A DNA stretch of 64,000 bases, taken from the NCBI GenBank assembly GCA_030068075.1, contig CM057841.1:35195030-35259029 (forward strand). Direction: 5' to 3'. The notes under the pieces were generated by a model, which ran no database searches, had not been told where the DNA came from, and saw only the letters and a list, made by a program, of their open reading frames with translations. Position numbers and translations under genes: made by a program. The stretch comes from Paguma larvata (Eukaryota; Chordata; Mammalia; Carnivora; Viverridae). Below, piece by piece: positions 1 to 10,249 of this stretch (positions are counted from its first letter, which is position 1; the number at the start of each line of letters is the position of its first letter).

Positions 1-235
1 GAGTGTCTGACTTCAGCTCAGGTCATGGTCTCATGGTTTGTGAGTTCGAACCCAACATTGGGCTCTCTGCTGTCAGCGTGGAGCCTACTTCGAATCCTCT
101 GTCCCCCCTCTTTCTGCCCCTCCCCCCTAAAAAATAAACATAAACAAAAAACCTCTCCCCTGATTGTGCACACTTTTTCTCTCTCTCTCTCTCTCTCAAA
201 AAACAAAAAACAAAAAACTCACTCACTATTAAAAT
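1..235 (+). repeat. CAN-type SINE, cut by the window edge
   Basis: Lacks its first bases. It shows the TCAGGTCATG and GAGTTCGAACCC box B region, the CT-rich body, and a tail of TCTC then CAAAAAACAAAAAAC. Confidence 0.85.
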
Positions 236-242
236 TTTTTTA

Positions 243-463
243 AATTTTTTATTTTTTTAATGTTTTTATTTATTTTTGAGACAGAGAGAGACAGAGCATG
301 AATGGGGGAGGGGCAGAGAGAGAGGGAGACACAGAATCTGAAGCAGGCTCCAAGCTCTGAGCTGTCAGCACAGAGCCCAACGCGGGGCTCGAACTCACAG
401 ACCGCGAGATCATGACCTGAGCCGAAGTCGGATGCTCAACTGGATGAGCCACCCAGGCGCCCC
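243..463 (-). repeat. CAN-type SINE
   Basis: Nearly full length in reverse: T-rich tail, GAGAGAGGGAGACACAGAATC, then GATGAGCCACCCAGGCGCCCC. Few changes from consensus, so a young copy. Confidence 0.9.
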
Positions 464-469
464 TTACTC

Positions 470-789
470 ACTATTAAAAAAAAGAAAAAAGAAAGTTATG
501 AAGGCATTGATGTGTTAACTTCTCACTTAGAGTGATGCTAAGAAACATGATATCCTGGCCCTCCACCATCTCAGAAAATCTTTACGATTTTATTTCCAGT
601 GTCCAGGTCTTAAAATTCAATTTACTGTCACAAATACAGAGACTCATGTCTTCAGTCCTGGAAACTCTTCTTGGGTTATCTCTTTGGTAATATCGCCCCT
701 CTCTGTTCCCCACTCCACCACCCAGTTTCTGTTCTCTATTTGTGGGACTCCTGTTAGTCAGGTGTCGGACCTGAATTGAAACTCTAGTT
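470..789. other. Gene-free, probably decayed L1-type sequence
   Basis: AT-rich with no SINE. The segment around 720-770 (GGGACTCCTGTTAGTCAGG) resembles the 5' part of old antisense L1s. No gene seen. Confidence 0.35.
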
Positions 790-1009
790 TCTTTTTTTTT
801 TTTAATTAATTTATTTTGAGAGAAAGAAAAGAGAGAGAGAGAGAGAGAGAGAGCAAGTGGGGAAGGGCCAGAGAGAGACGGGACAGAGGATCTGAAGCAG
901 GCTTTGTGCTACAGCAGAGAGCCAGATAGGAGACTTGAGCTCATGAACCATAAGATCATGACCTGAGCCGAAGTCAGACACTTAACTGACTGAACCGCCC
1001 AGGGGTCCC
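790..1009 (-). repeat. CAN-type SINE
   Basis: Reverse copy with a GA-repeat body (826-852), ending GAACCGCCCAGGGGTCCC. The tRNA end is diverged. Confidence 0.85.
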
Positions 1010-1107
1010 AGAAACTCTAATTTCTTTAGTGCTTCTTTTCTATCTCTTTGGTTTTTTGTTTAGCTTTTGTGGAGATTTTCTTAACTGCCTTTGACTCTTG
1101 TTTTAAC

Positions 1108-1309
1108 TTTTAAAAAATATTTATTTTTGAGAAAGAGAGAGAGAAAAAGAGAGAGAGGGAGGGAGGGCAGAGAGAGAGGGAGACAGAGAATCCAAAGCAG
1201 GCTTCATGATGTCAGTGCAGAGCCTGATGTAGGGCTCAAACTCACAAACCATAAGATCATGACCTGAGCCAAAGTCAGAAGTTTAACTGACTGAACTACC
1301 CATGTGCCC
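1108..1309 (-). repeat. CAN-type SINE
   Basis: Reverse copy: AAATATTTATTTTTGAGA tail, GA-rich body, end CTACCCATGTGCCCC. Confidence 0.85.
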
Positions 1310-1397
1310 CTCTTGTTTTGATGTTTTTAATTTGGCTCTCATTGTTTTGATTTTTAGGTGCTAGCTTTTACTTTGCTTATTCTTCAAAGCATTCTTC

Positions 1398-1604
1398 TTT
1401 TTTTTTTTTTATTTCTATTGATTTATGCTGAGAGAGAAAGAGAGATTGGGGAGGGGGCAGAGAGATGGAGAGAAGAATCCCAAGCAGGCTCTGCACTGAC
1501 AGTACAGAGCTAAATGCAGAGCTCAAACTCACAAACCGTGAGATCATGACCTGAGCTGAGATCAGGAGTCAGATGCTTAACCAGTTGAGCCACCCAGGTG
1601 CCCC
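1398..1604 (-). repeat. CAN-type SINE
   Basis: Reverse copy with poly-T tail and end TTGAGCCACCCAGGTGCCCC. Confidence 0.87.
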
Positions 1605-2009
1605 AGCATTCTTTTCTTGTTTTATAATTGTAATATTTTCTACCTTTCATTTTCTTTCTCACTAAAGAACTTCTTTTAACACTTATTTCAAGGCAGTCTA
1701 CTGGCAAAAAATTTCCTTCAATTTCTGTTTGTCAAGAAAGTCTTTATTTCTCCTTCATTTTTGAAGGGTAATTTCACAAGGTACACAGAATTCTAGGTTG
1801 GTGGGTTTTTTTCCTCGTAATCTTCAAAATATTTTATTTTACTTTCTTCTTGTTTGCATGGTTTCTGATAAGGCAGATGTAATTCTTATCTTTGCTTCTC
1901 CGTAGGTGTTCCCCCCACCCCCCTTCTCTGACTTCTTTCGGGATTTTAAAATTTATCTTTGACTTTTTATATTTTGCAAATGAAATGACTATGTGTTATA
2001 TCATACCCT

Positions 2010-2094
2010 CCAACATGGGGCTCAAACTTAAAAGTTTGACTCAAGAATCATGTGCCTTACTGACTGAGCCAGCCAGGCACCAGGTGCCCCTAGG
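2010..2094 (-). repeat. Old CAN-type SINE fragment
   Basis: CATGGGGCTCAAAC, then CTTACTGACTGAGCCAGCCA and a duplicated GGCACCAGGTGCCCC end. Only the tRNA half remains. Confidence 0.6.
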
Positions 2095-2336
2095 TGTCAT
2101 ATGTTTTGGCATTTATCCTGCTTGGGGTTCTCTGTACTTCCTAGATCTGTGGTTTGGTGTGTGACATTAATTTAGGGGGAGTTTTCAGTCATTACTTTTC
2201 CAAATATTTTTTCTGTTCCTTTTCTCTTCTTTTGGTACTCCCGTTATGTATATGTTACTCCCTTTGTGTTGTTCTATAGTTCTTGGATTTTTCTTTCTGT
2301 TTTTCTTTTGCTTTTCGTCTTTTTCTTTCTTTTTTT

Positions 2337-2412
2337 AAAAAACTTTTTAATGTTAATTAATTAATTTTTTAATGTTTATTTTTGAGAGAGAGAGAATGAG
2401 TGGGGGAGAGGC

Positions 2413-2443
<31 letters not shown>

Positions 2444-2563
2444 ATCTGAAGCAGCCTCTAGGCTCTGAGCTGTCAGCATAGAGTCTGATGTGGGGCTCAA
2501 ACCCATGAGATCATAACCTGAGCCCAAGTTGGACACTTAACCGACTGAGTCACCCAGGTGCCC
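2337..2563 (-). repeat. CAN-type SINE (first of three head-to-tail)
   Basis: Reverse copy containing a CAGA run (2428-2442), ending GAGTCACCCAGGTGCCCC, followed by TAATTAATTAATTATT. Confidence 0.88.
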
Positions 2564-2576
2564 CTAATTAATTAAT

Positions 2577-2778
2577 TATTTTAAGTTTATTTATTTATTT
2601 TGAGAGAGAGAGAGAGCACAAGCTGGGGAAAGTCAGGGAGGAGAGACAGTCTTCCAAGCAGGCTCTGCACCATTAGCACAGAGCCCATTGTGGAGCTTGA
2701 ACTCACATACTGTGAGATCATGCCCTGAGCTGAGGTTAAGAGGCAGATGCTTAACGGACTATGCCACCGAGGTGCTCC
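2577..2778 (-). repeat. CAN-type SINE (second of three)
   Basis: Reverse copy, end GGACTATGCCACCGAGGTGCTCC; directly abuts the next copy. Confidence 0.85.
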
Positions 2779-2976
2779 TATTTTTGAGAGACAGAGAGAG
2801 AGAGAGCGCGAGAGAATGCACAAGCTGGGGGAGAGAGGGAGACACAGAATCCGAAGCAGGCTCCAGGCTCTGCACTATTGGTGCAGAGCCTGATGCAGGG
2901 TTAGAACCCACCAACTGCAAGATCATGAGCTGAGCAGAAGTTGGATGCTTAATGGACTGAACCACCCAGGCACCCT
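2779..2976 (-). repeat. CAN-type SINE (third of three)
   Basis: Reverse copy, TATTTTTGAGAGACAG to GAACCACCCAGGCACCC, followed by poly-T that joins the L1 ORF1 fragment. An apparent 221-codon frame (3424-2759) is this SINE fused to L1, not a gene. Confidence 0.87.
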
Positions 2977-3480
2977 GTCTTTTTTTTTTTTTTTTTTCTA
3001 TTTTCTTTTCAGTTTTGGAGGTTTCTACTGAGATATCCTGAAGCTCGGAGAGTCTTTCCTCAGCTGTATCCTGTCTACGCATATGTCCATCAAAGGCATT
3101 CTTCATCTCTCTTACGATGCTTTTCATTTCCGGCATTTCTGTTTGGTTCATCGTTCTGCTTACATTGTCCACGTGTTCTTGCCTGCTGCCTACTGTATCC
3201 ACCAGAGCTCTTTCAGCATATTGATCATCCTTGTTTAAAGTTCCTTGCCTGTCGATTCTGACATCCTTGTCATATCTGAATCTAGAGATCTGATGCTTGC
3301 TCTGTTTCCTCAAAATGTATTTTTGGCCTTTAATATGTCTAGCAATTTTTTTTTTTTTTGATAACTGGACGTACTGTACTGGGTAAAAGAAACTGGTAAA
3401 TAGGCTTTCATAAAGCGGTGGCAAGGCGTTGGAGGAAGGGAAGCATTCTATTGTCCAAAAATTAAATCAAAGTCCTCTGT

Positions 3481-3664
3481 GGCGCCTGGGCGACTCAGTC
3501 AGTTAAGCTGTCGATTCTTGATTTCGGCTCCAGTCATTTGTGAGTTTGAGTCCTGCACTGGACTGTGCACTGACAGTGGGATTCTCTCTCTCTGCCCCTG
3601 CCCTGCCCCTTCCCTGATCGAGCTCCCTCTCTCTCTTTCAGAATAAATAAACTTTAGAAAACAA
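3481..3664 (+). repeat. CAN-type SINE, diverged
   Basis: GGCGCCTGGGCGACTCAGTC start, TTCTTGATTTCGGCTCCAGTC, CT-rich body, AATAAATAAACTTTAGAAAA tail. Confidence 0.85.
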
Positions 3665-4668
3665 CTGTCTTCAGTGATTCTGTGCCTCTGGACTGTGAAC
3701 CTCACACATGCTTCTCGTTTTTTCCCCAGGTCTCCCTAGATGGGACAGGGCAAGTAGAGGGGCTGGACTGATCTGTTTCCCTTCCTCTACATGGAAGGCT
3801 AGAGCCGACTGCAGTTGGGTGTTTCCCTTCCCTTACGTCAGTTAGGCTCTGATAAAATCCCAGTAGGTTAGGCTCTGGTTAAATTTTAAGTTTCCCCCAA
3901 GGGCATATCTTGCGAGGGACAGAATGCGGTGGCATATTTATAAATGGCTTCATCTACTTTCTCCTCCTGGAAACTGGACATTTACTATGCTATATTTGCT
4001 CTGACATTTACTATGATAATCTGTAAAACTCCAGGAGGTAAAAGGCACAGAAGTGTGCCCCCTCCCATGACTGGGTCCCCTCGTGTTTTTCTCTCTCTGA
4101 TTTGTGCACACCGAGCCTCCAGAAGTTCATCAATCACAGCTCAGGCTTCCCTCCCCTGGCTCCAGTTCCTGCAGACGCCTCTGCTTGGGAGTTTCTGCCC
4201 TGTACTTCCTTGTCACTCTTCAATTTTCAGGGGCTGCGGTGCGCCCTGTAATCTGACTTACGTTATAGATTTAAGGAGAGTTGTTGCCTTTTTAGTTTGT
4301 TCAGCTTTTTTACTCGTTAGGATGGAGTGGCCACTTCTAAGCTTTTTACATGCTGGACAGGAAACATACCCAATTTCTTTCTTTTTTTTTCTTAAGTCCA
4401 CAGACTTTTCATTTGTGATATTCTTCTGGGTTTATCTTTTTTTTTTTTTCAATTATATTTATTAATTTATTTATATTTTTTATTTAAATTTTAGTTAACA
4501 TACAGTGCACTATTGGTTTCAGAAGTAGAATTCAGTGATTCATCACTGATATATAACACCCAGTGCTCATCACAAGTGCCCTCCTTAGTACCCATCACCC
4601 ATCTAGCCCACCTCCCACCCAGCTCTTCCTTCAACCTATAGTTTGTACTGTATTATTAAGAGTCTCTT

Positions 4669-4884
4669 GGAATGCCTGGATGGCTCAGTCGGTAAAGCAT
4701 CTGACTTTGGCTCAGGTCATGATCTTGTGGTTTGTGAGTTTAAGCCCCATGTCAGGCTATATGCTGACAGCTTAGAGCATGAAGCCTGCTTCGAATTCTG
4801 TGTGTGTCTCTCTCTCTGCCCCACTGCTGCTTGCACTCTGTCTCTGTCTCTCAAAAATGAATTAATGTTAAAAAAAAAAAAGAC
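4669..4884 (+). repeat. CAN-type SINE
   Basis: GGAATGCCTGGATGGCTCAG start, box B-like GTTTGTGAGTTTAAGCCCC, tail GAATTAATGTTAAAAAAAAA. Confidence 0.87.
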
Positions 4885-4928
4885 TGAATAATACTGCATT
4901 GCATGGATATGTTACATTAAAAAAAATG

Positions 4929-5146
4929 TGGGGGCACCTGGGTGGCTCAGTCAGTTAAGCATCGACTTTGGCCAGGTCATGATCTCATGGTTCATGAGTT
5001 CGAGCCCCACATCAGGCTCGGAGCCTGGAGCCTGCTTCAGATTCTGTGTCTCCCTCTCTCTGCCCCTCCCCAACTCACGTTCTGTCTGTCTGTCTGTCTC
5101 TCTCTCTCGAAAAATGAATAAACATTAAAAAAAATTAAAAAAAAAA
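4929..5146 (+). repeat. CAN-type SINE
   Basis: GGGGGCACCTGGGTGGCTCA start, CTGT run at 5081-5098, AATGAATAAACATTAAAAA tail that abuts the next SINE. Confidence 0.9.
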
Positions 5147-5308
5147 AGGGGCACCTGAGTTCCTCAGTCGATTAAGCTCAGGTCATGATCTCGTGGTTTG
5201 TGGGATTGAACTCTGGGATTCTCTGTCTCCCTTTCTCTGCCTCTCTGCCCCTCCTTCGATATACACGTGCACATGTTCTCTCTCTCAAATCAATAAACAT
5301 TTAAAGAT

Positions 5309-5312
<4 letters not shown>
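5147..5312 (+). repeat. CAN-type SINE with internal deletion
   Basis: GGGGCACCTGAGTTCCTCAG start but missing about 20 bp of the tRNA part and the GAGCCTGG middle; ends CAATAAACATTTAAAG and runs into the AT tract. Confidence 0.85.
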
Positions 5313-5347
<35 letters not shown>

Positions 5348-5551
5348 TTTAAAGTATATATATATTATACTTATATATATACTTATATATAAATATTATA
5401 TATATTATAAATATACTTATATATATATACTTTAAAGTATATTTATAAACTTTAAAGTATATAAGTATATTTACATATACTTATATATAAATATATAAGT
5501 GTAACATATATATAAAGTATATAAAGTATATACTTTAAAGTATATATAAGT

Positions 5552-5586
<35 letters not shown>
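5310..5586. repeat. AT-rich tract with (TA)n and repeated palindromes
   Basis: (TA)n at about 5313-5346 and about 5556-5586 flank about 200 bp of variants of TATACTTTAAAGTATA, a perfect 16-bp palindrome that recurs several times. It probably grew from a SINE A-tail. Confidence 0.9.
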
Positions 5587-5593
<7 letters not shown>

Positions 5594-6102
5594 ATTGTGT
5601 TTCCCTCTCTTCTCTTCCCCCGCCTTCCCATATATTCATCGATTTTGTTTCTCAAATTCCACATAAGAATGAACACATGGCGTTTGTCTTTGTGTTTCCC
5701 TTATTTCGCTTAGCATAATACATTCTAGCCCCATCCACATCGTTGCAAATTGAAAGATTTCATTCTTTTTGATGGCTGAGTAACATTCCATTATATATAT
5801 TTGACTGTGATATGTCATGGCAATCAATGGTTGGCTTTTGTTGAATTTAATAGGAGTTCTCTGTGCTTCTTGGATTTTGATGTTTGTGTCCTTTCCCAGA
5901 TTTGGGGAAGTTTTCAACTATAATTTGCTCACATAAACCTTCTGCTTCTTTTTCTCTTTTCTTCATCTTCTGAAACTCCTATGATAAGAATGTAATTAGG
6001 TTTTAATAAATCGCTGAATTCTCTAAGTCTGCCTTCATGATCCCTGACCTGTTTTACTTTTCAGCTGCATTATTTTGCATAGTTTTATCTTCTTTTTTTC
6101 TT

Positions 6103-6307
6103 TAATTTTTTTTAACGTTTATTCATTTTAAGAGATAGAGCGTGAGCGGGGAAGGGGCAGAGAGAGAGGGAGATACAGAATCCGAAGCAGGCCCCAGGCT
6201 CTGAGCCATCAGCACAGAGCCCGACGTGGGGCTCGAACTCACAGACTGTGAGATCATGACCTGAGCCGAAGTCGGCCGCTTAACCAACTGAGCCACCCAG
6301 GCGCCCC
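6103..6307 (-). repeat. CAN-type SINE
   Basis: Reverse copy close to consensus; end CTGAGCCACCCAGGCGCCCCC. Confidence 0.9.
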
Positions 6308-6435
6308 CATAGTTTTATCTTCTTTATTGCTAATTTGCTTCTCTGCCTTGTCCATCCTCATTTTTATGACTTCTATTTGGGTTTGCATCTTGGTTACAGC
6401 ATTTTTAATACTGACTCTACTAGATTTTAGTTCTT

Positions 6436-6628
6436 ATTTATGTATTTATTTATGCATTTATGTATTTATTTATTTTGAGAGAGAGAGAGTGATTGAATCC
6501 CAAGCAGACTCTGCACTATCCGTACAGAGCCTGATGCAGGGCTCGAACTCACAAACTATGAGATCATGACCTGAGTCGAAATCAAGAGTTGGACAGATGC
6601 TTAACCAACTGAGTCACCCAGGCACCCC
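6436..6628 (-). repeat. CAN-type SINE, body shortened
   Basis: (TATT)n-like tail TTATTTATGTATTTATTTA, missing most of the GA-rich body, end GAGTCACCCAGGCACCCC. Confidence 0.85.
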
Positions 6629-6629
6629 T

Positions 6630-6838
6630 TAATTTTTTTAAAATGTTTATTTATTTTTGAGAGACAGAGAAAGAGAATGGGGGAGGAGCAGAGAGAGAAG
6701 GAGATACAGAATCCGAAGCAGGCTCCAGGCTCTGAGCTGTCAACACAGAGCCCAACGTGGGGCTTGAACTCATAAACAGCGAGATCATGACCTGAACCAA
6801 AGTCAGACGCTTAACTGACTGAGCCACCCAAGTGCCCC
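6630..6838 (-). repeat. CAN-type SINE
   Basis: Reverse copy immediately following the previous one; end GAGCCACCCAAGTGCCCC. Confidence 0.88.
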
Positions 6839-6899
6839 TCTTTCCTTCCTTCCTTCCTTCCTCTCTCTTTATCTTTCCTCCCTCCCTTCCTTCCTTCCT
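6839..6899 (+). repeat. (CTTC)n microsatellite
   Basis: TTCCTTCCTTCCTTCCTTCC and related units fill the gap between two SINEs. Confidence 0.9.
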
Positions 6900-7084
6900 A
6901 AGTTATTTTATTTATTTTGAGAGAAAGAGCAGGGCAGAGGCAGAGAGAGAGAATCCCAAGCAGGCTCAGCACTGTCAGTGCAGAACCCGATGTGGGGCTT
7001 GAACTCACAAACCCTGATATCATAGCCTGAGCTGAAATCAAGAGTCATTCAGATGCTTAATTGACTAAGCCACCCAGGTAGCCC
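6900..7084 (-). repeat. CAN-type SINE
   Basis: Reverse copy; end TAAGCCACCCAGGTAGCCCC. Confidence 0.86.
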
Positions 7085-7395
7085 CCGACCGCCTGTTCTT
7101 TCTTTTAAGGTGAATTTGTCCATCTTTTTATTTTGGAGGAAGATAAAACAACAACAATAATAAAATGAATTAAAAATTAAAATTAAAAAATAAAATAAAA
7201 TAAAGGAAGCTAGATCCTAGGCGTGTCTTGGTCAGCTTGTTACCAGAAGCTGCAGTGCTCTCTCCCTCAAATTACACGGTTGTTCTGTTAATCCTCAGAT
7301 AGATTTCCTAGGTGTTCAAGATGGTTCGATGTTGATCTGTGTTTGAGGGATGAGACTAGCCCAGAGTCTCCTTGCTATTCTGTCATCTTAACCCC

Positions 7396-7750
7396 TCCTC
7401 TGATCCATCAATTTCATTTTTAATGGAAGAATGACCTAATGAGTCTTGTGCCTATTCCCTCCCAGGAAACACAGTGTTCCTTCACATTACAGTGCATCGG
7501 CCTTCTTCCTGGCTACGATGTCTCTCTCTGGCCTTCCTCTGTACCTACTGAAATTTTTTTCATTGTATCATAGCAATGAATTATTACCAAATCCGGATTT
7601 ACAATATCTAATCTACATTAGCACATGTACCTAACACAATTGCAGTCCTGACCCCAATATAGGGGCATCACTCAAGGGTACCAGGCAGCTGCCAAATTGC
7701 CAGGAGCCATAGTGACTCAGAAGACTGGAGTCTCCTCTTTCTTTCTTTCC
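7396..7750. other. Gene-free single-copy-like stretch
   Basis: No repeat or gene recognised. Confidence 0.4.
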
Positions 7751-7957
7751 TTTTTTTTTTTTAAGAGAGACCGAGAGCAAGTGGGGTTGGGGGGACAGAT
7801 GGAGAGGGAGACAGAGAGGGAGAGGGAGAGAGAATCCTAAGCAGGCTTCACACTCAGCGTGAAGTCTGACGTGGGACTTGATCCCACAACCCTGGGATTA
7901 TGACCTGAGCCGAAATCAAGAGTCAGAAGCTCAACTGACTGAGCCACCCAGGTACCC
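7751..7957 (-). repeat. CAN-type SINE
   Basis: Reverse copy with poly-T tail and GAGAGGGAGAC repeats; end GAGCCACCCAGGTACCCC. Confidence 0.87.
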
Positions 7958-8089
7958 CTGAAGTCTCCTATTTCACAAGAAGAAATTACACAGAGGAGAC
8001 CTCTATTGACCAAAAGAAGAAACTGCAGCCACACGCTCCTCTCCTTCCTTCCAGTACGGAGAAATGGCCAACACAATCCCTGCCAGCTT

Positions 8090-8270
8090 CCAGGCACTTC
8101 ACATATGTTATTACGCCATTTATTCTTGGATTTGCAATATTTACATCTACAAGGTGGGCACCATAACTCCCACTTTAGAGTTGAGAAAAGCAGGGTGGAG
8201 CAAAGTGAACTGATTCCCTGGGTTTCCACAGTGTAAGAAGCATGGCCAAGATCCACCCCAGGTCTGTCTG
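8090..8270 (+). repeat. MIR-family SINE relic
   Basis: Pattern of ATTTACATCTACAAGGTGGG, CCCACTTTAGAGTTGAGAAA and CAAAGTGAACTGATTCCC resembles the MIR core, strongly decayed. Confidence 0.5.
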
Positions 8271-8294
8271 GGACAGGCTTTGCTCTGTCCACCA

Positions 8295-8405
8295 GTCCCC
8301 TGCTACTCAAAGTGTGGTCCAAGCCCCAGAGCATGGGCAACACTGGGAGCATTAACAATACAGACCTCAGGGTCCCCAGACAGAACTTGCATCCTAAGGA
8401 GATAA
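8295..8405 (+). repeat. MER5-type hAT relic
   Basis: TGCTACTCAAAGTGTGGTCC and following sequence match the MER5A end pattern as I remember it. Confidence 0.55.
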
Positions 8406-8426
8406 TTTTTTTCACATGTACATTAT

Positions 8427-8613
8427 GGATGCCTGGCGGCTCAGTTGGTTGAGCATCTGCTCTTGATTTCGGCTTCGGTCACGATCTCATGGTCATGAGA
8501 TCGAGCCCTGTGTTGGGGCTCAGCATGGAGCCTGCTTGGGATTCTCTCTCTCCCTCTCTGCCCCTCTCCTACTCATGATCTTTCTCTTTACCAAAAATAA
8601 ATAAATAAAACTT
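8427..8613 (+). repeat. CAN-type SINE
   Basis: GGATGCCTGGCGGCTCAGTT start, CTCTTGATTTCGGCTTCGGT variant, tail AAAAATAAATAAATAAAAC. Confidence 0.88.
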
Positions 8614-8739
8614 TAAAAATTTTTTGTATGTATATTAAAGCTTGAAGAGTACCCTGACTCCCAAGAAGTGGTAGGGAAATCCCAGTGTTTTGAGGAGACA
8701 CCGAGTTCTCATATTAATCTGTGAATGTGTATTTCTGGG

Positions 8740-9200
8740 TACAAAGCACTTGTCATTTTCCTGTGCTGTCTTTACTCAGACTCCCCTTTCCCCTGGTAGG
8801 TAGGTAAGGTTAGCGATTATCACTCCAATTTTCCAGCTGGGAAAACAGAAGCCCAGAGCGGGGAAGCAGTTTGCCCAGAGCCACCAGTCAGCAGGCATCC
8901 CAGCACTTGGCAGGGATTGGCTGGGAGGATGGCCCAAAGGTTCCAAGATCCTATAGGGATCGTAGGCCCCTGAGCTTGCCTTCAGGGGTCAGAAAGTACT
9001 AGGCTGGCTCTGAGAGTCTTCTGCTCACTTGTTTATCCATGCACAACAAGAGTACAGTCAGACTCCAATTTTATTACCAGTGTGTCCCTGAGCAAACTAT
9101 GCAATAACCTCTCTTAGCCTTCTCTCCGGAGCTGTTGTAAGGATCCAGTGAGGATGATATAGGGGAAGTGTGGGCACAAGGTAAGAATTCAACAAATGTT
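8740..9200 (+). repeat. Two MIR-type relics
   Basis: 8795-8895 (TTTTCCAGCTGGGAAAACAG, AGTTTGCCCAGAG) and 9055-9200 (GTGTCCCTGAGCAAACTATG, TGTTGTAAGGATCCAGTGAG) carry MIR core features. Confidence 0.5.
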
Positions 9201-9283
9201 CGTTGCTATTCATTCATTTGTTCCACAACCATAGGACACTTGCTTACAATGGGTCAGGCTCTGGACTAAGACCGGATAAGGAC

Positions 9284-9711
9284 TGTTAAAAACCAAACCC
9301 CAGGCCCAAGGTGGAGTCATTTGCCTCCAGGATAGTAAAATGAGACTGAATTGCAGTTTCAACCTCCCCCAGAAATGTCTTAACTGATCAGTCAGGAATT
9401 TTCCGATCAGCACCAAGGAGGCAATCTGTCACCTGGGCCCTCTCCATCCCCCAAAGGAAGATGAGCTAATCCACCTAAGACCCCTTGCCTTTCCCTTTGA
9501 GGAAAGGTGACTTTGTTTTCATTGGCTAATAACCACCTTGTCCCACTCCCCTTCCTGTAAACACCTTTCATTTTGCACAACTCCAGGGAGCATCTCTGTA
9601 CTTGCTAGACAGGATACTGCTTGATTGACGAATTGCTTAATAAAGCCTATTAGATCTTCAAATTTACTTGGTTGAATTGGGCTTTTTTTGTTTGTTTTGT
9701 TTTGTTTTGTC

Positions 9712-9753
<42 letters not shown>

Positions 9754-9758
9754 AAACA
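9284..9758 (+). mobile_element. Solo LTR of an endogenous retrovirus-like element
   Basis: Begins TGTTAAA and ends TTTAAACA as inverted termini, has a poly(A) signal AATAAA (about 9640) in TTAATAAAGCC and a TTTTG/GT-rich 3' end. No internal coding region on either side. The LTR family was not identified. Confidence 0.55.
9714..9750 (+). repeat. (GT)n microsatellite
   Basis: About 18 uninterrupted GT units near the LTR 3' end, preceded by TTTTG units. Confidence 0.95.
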
Positions 9759-9815
9759 GGAGCTAAGCCCTTGCTCCCATGGAGCTTACGGTGTAATGCA
9801 GGAGATATGATTGAG

Positions 9816-10249
9816 TGCCTACAAGTATGGTGGGCGACACGGGCAAGGTCTTGATTTCAATGAATGAGCAATGAATCTGGCTGTTGGCCTTTAGCATAGA
9901 TGTAACCTTTCCTTCTCCTTGTTCACTCAGAGAAAAGTGAAACCAAACCTCAAGTTCTGGTCCCTTTAGTCCTCCTGTGAAGCACAGCCCAAAGCTGTCT
10001 CACCCCTCCAGCCCCTCCAGAGTATTAGGCCACTTCAGAAATATTTTCCGCCTGGACAGAGTCCCCACTGACACCAGGAGCGAGAAGGTGTGTGGTGGAA
10101 GATGACCTGGTTACACATTACCCTACGGGCAAGGGGGAGCCATGGAAGATCACCCCAGAATGCTCTAGTCTGCTCTTCCACACCCAGGCGATACCCCACA
10201 GACCATGGACACTTTTCAGTTCTTCGAATACCAAGTACCAAGTACCAAA
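9816..10249. other. Gene-free stretch downstream of SLC38A7
   Basis: No element recognised; short frames only. Confidence 0.4.

Larger units (their letters stand above)
1650..4436 (-). mobile_element. L1 remnant: 5' UTR and ORF1 fragments, broken by SINEs
   Basis: Minus-strand reading gives L1 5' UTR-like sequence (about 3700-4380), then an ORF1 coiled-coil fragment at about 3170-2990 with NQTEMPEMKS, KNAFDGHMRR and TAEERLSELQ, then diverged ORF1-region sequence at 2336-2095 and about 1680-2000. SINEs interrupt it at 1398-1604, 2010-2094, 2337-2976 and 3481-3664. Frames are broken by stops and insertions, so it is dead. Confidence 0.65.
4437..7395 (-). mobile_element. Internally deleted L1 (5' end + ORF1 joined to ORF2 end + 3' UTR)
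   Basis: The tail T-run lies at 4437-4450. 3' UTR-like sequence follows at 4460-4668 and 5585-5640, then the ORF2 C-terminal end (about 5640-5805, YIMECYSAIKKNEIFQFA). At about 5806 it switches to ORF1 (NLGKDTNIKIQEAQRTPIKF) in the same frame, continuing to the L1 5' region at 5820-6100, 6308-6436 and 7085-7395. Most of ORF2, including the endonuclease and reverse transcriptase, is missing. SINEs and an AT repeat interrupt it. Confidence 0.65.
9225..9815 (+). repeat. L2 relic split by an LTR
   Basis: GGGTCAGGCTCTGGACTAAG before and CTTGCTCCCATGGAGCTTAC after the LTR at 9284-9758 read as one L2 3' segment. Confidence 0.5.

Noticed and set aside
2759..3424. 221-codon minus-strand frame
   Set aside because: It reads from a SINE through a poly-T joint into an L1 ORF1 coiled-coil fragment; repeat-derived, not a gene.
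5636..5917. 93-codon frame resembling a protein
   Set aside because: It is the ORF1/ORF2 joint of a dead L1; reported as a mobile element rather than a gene.
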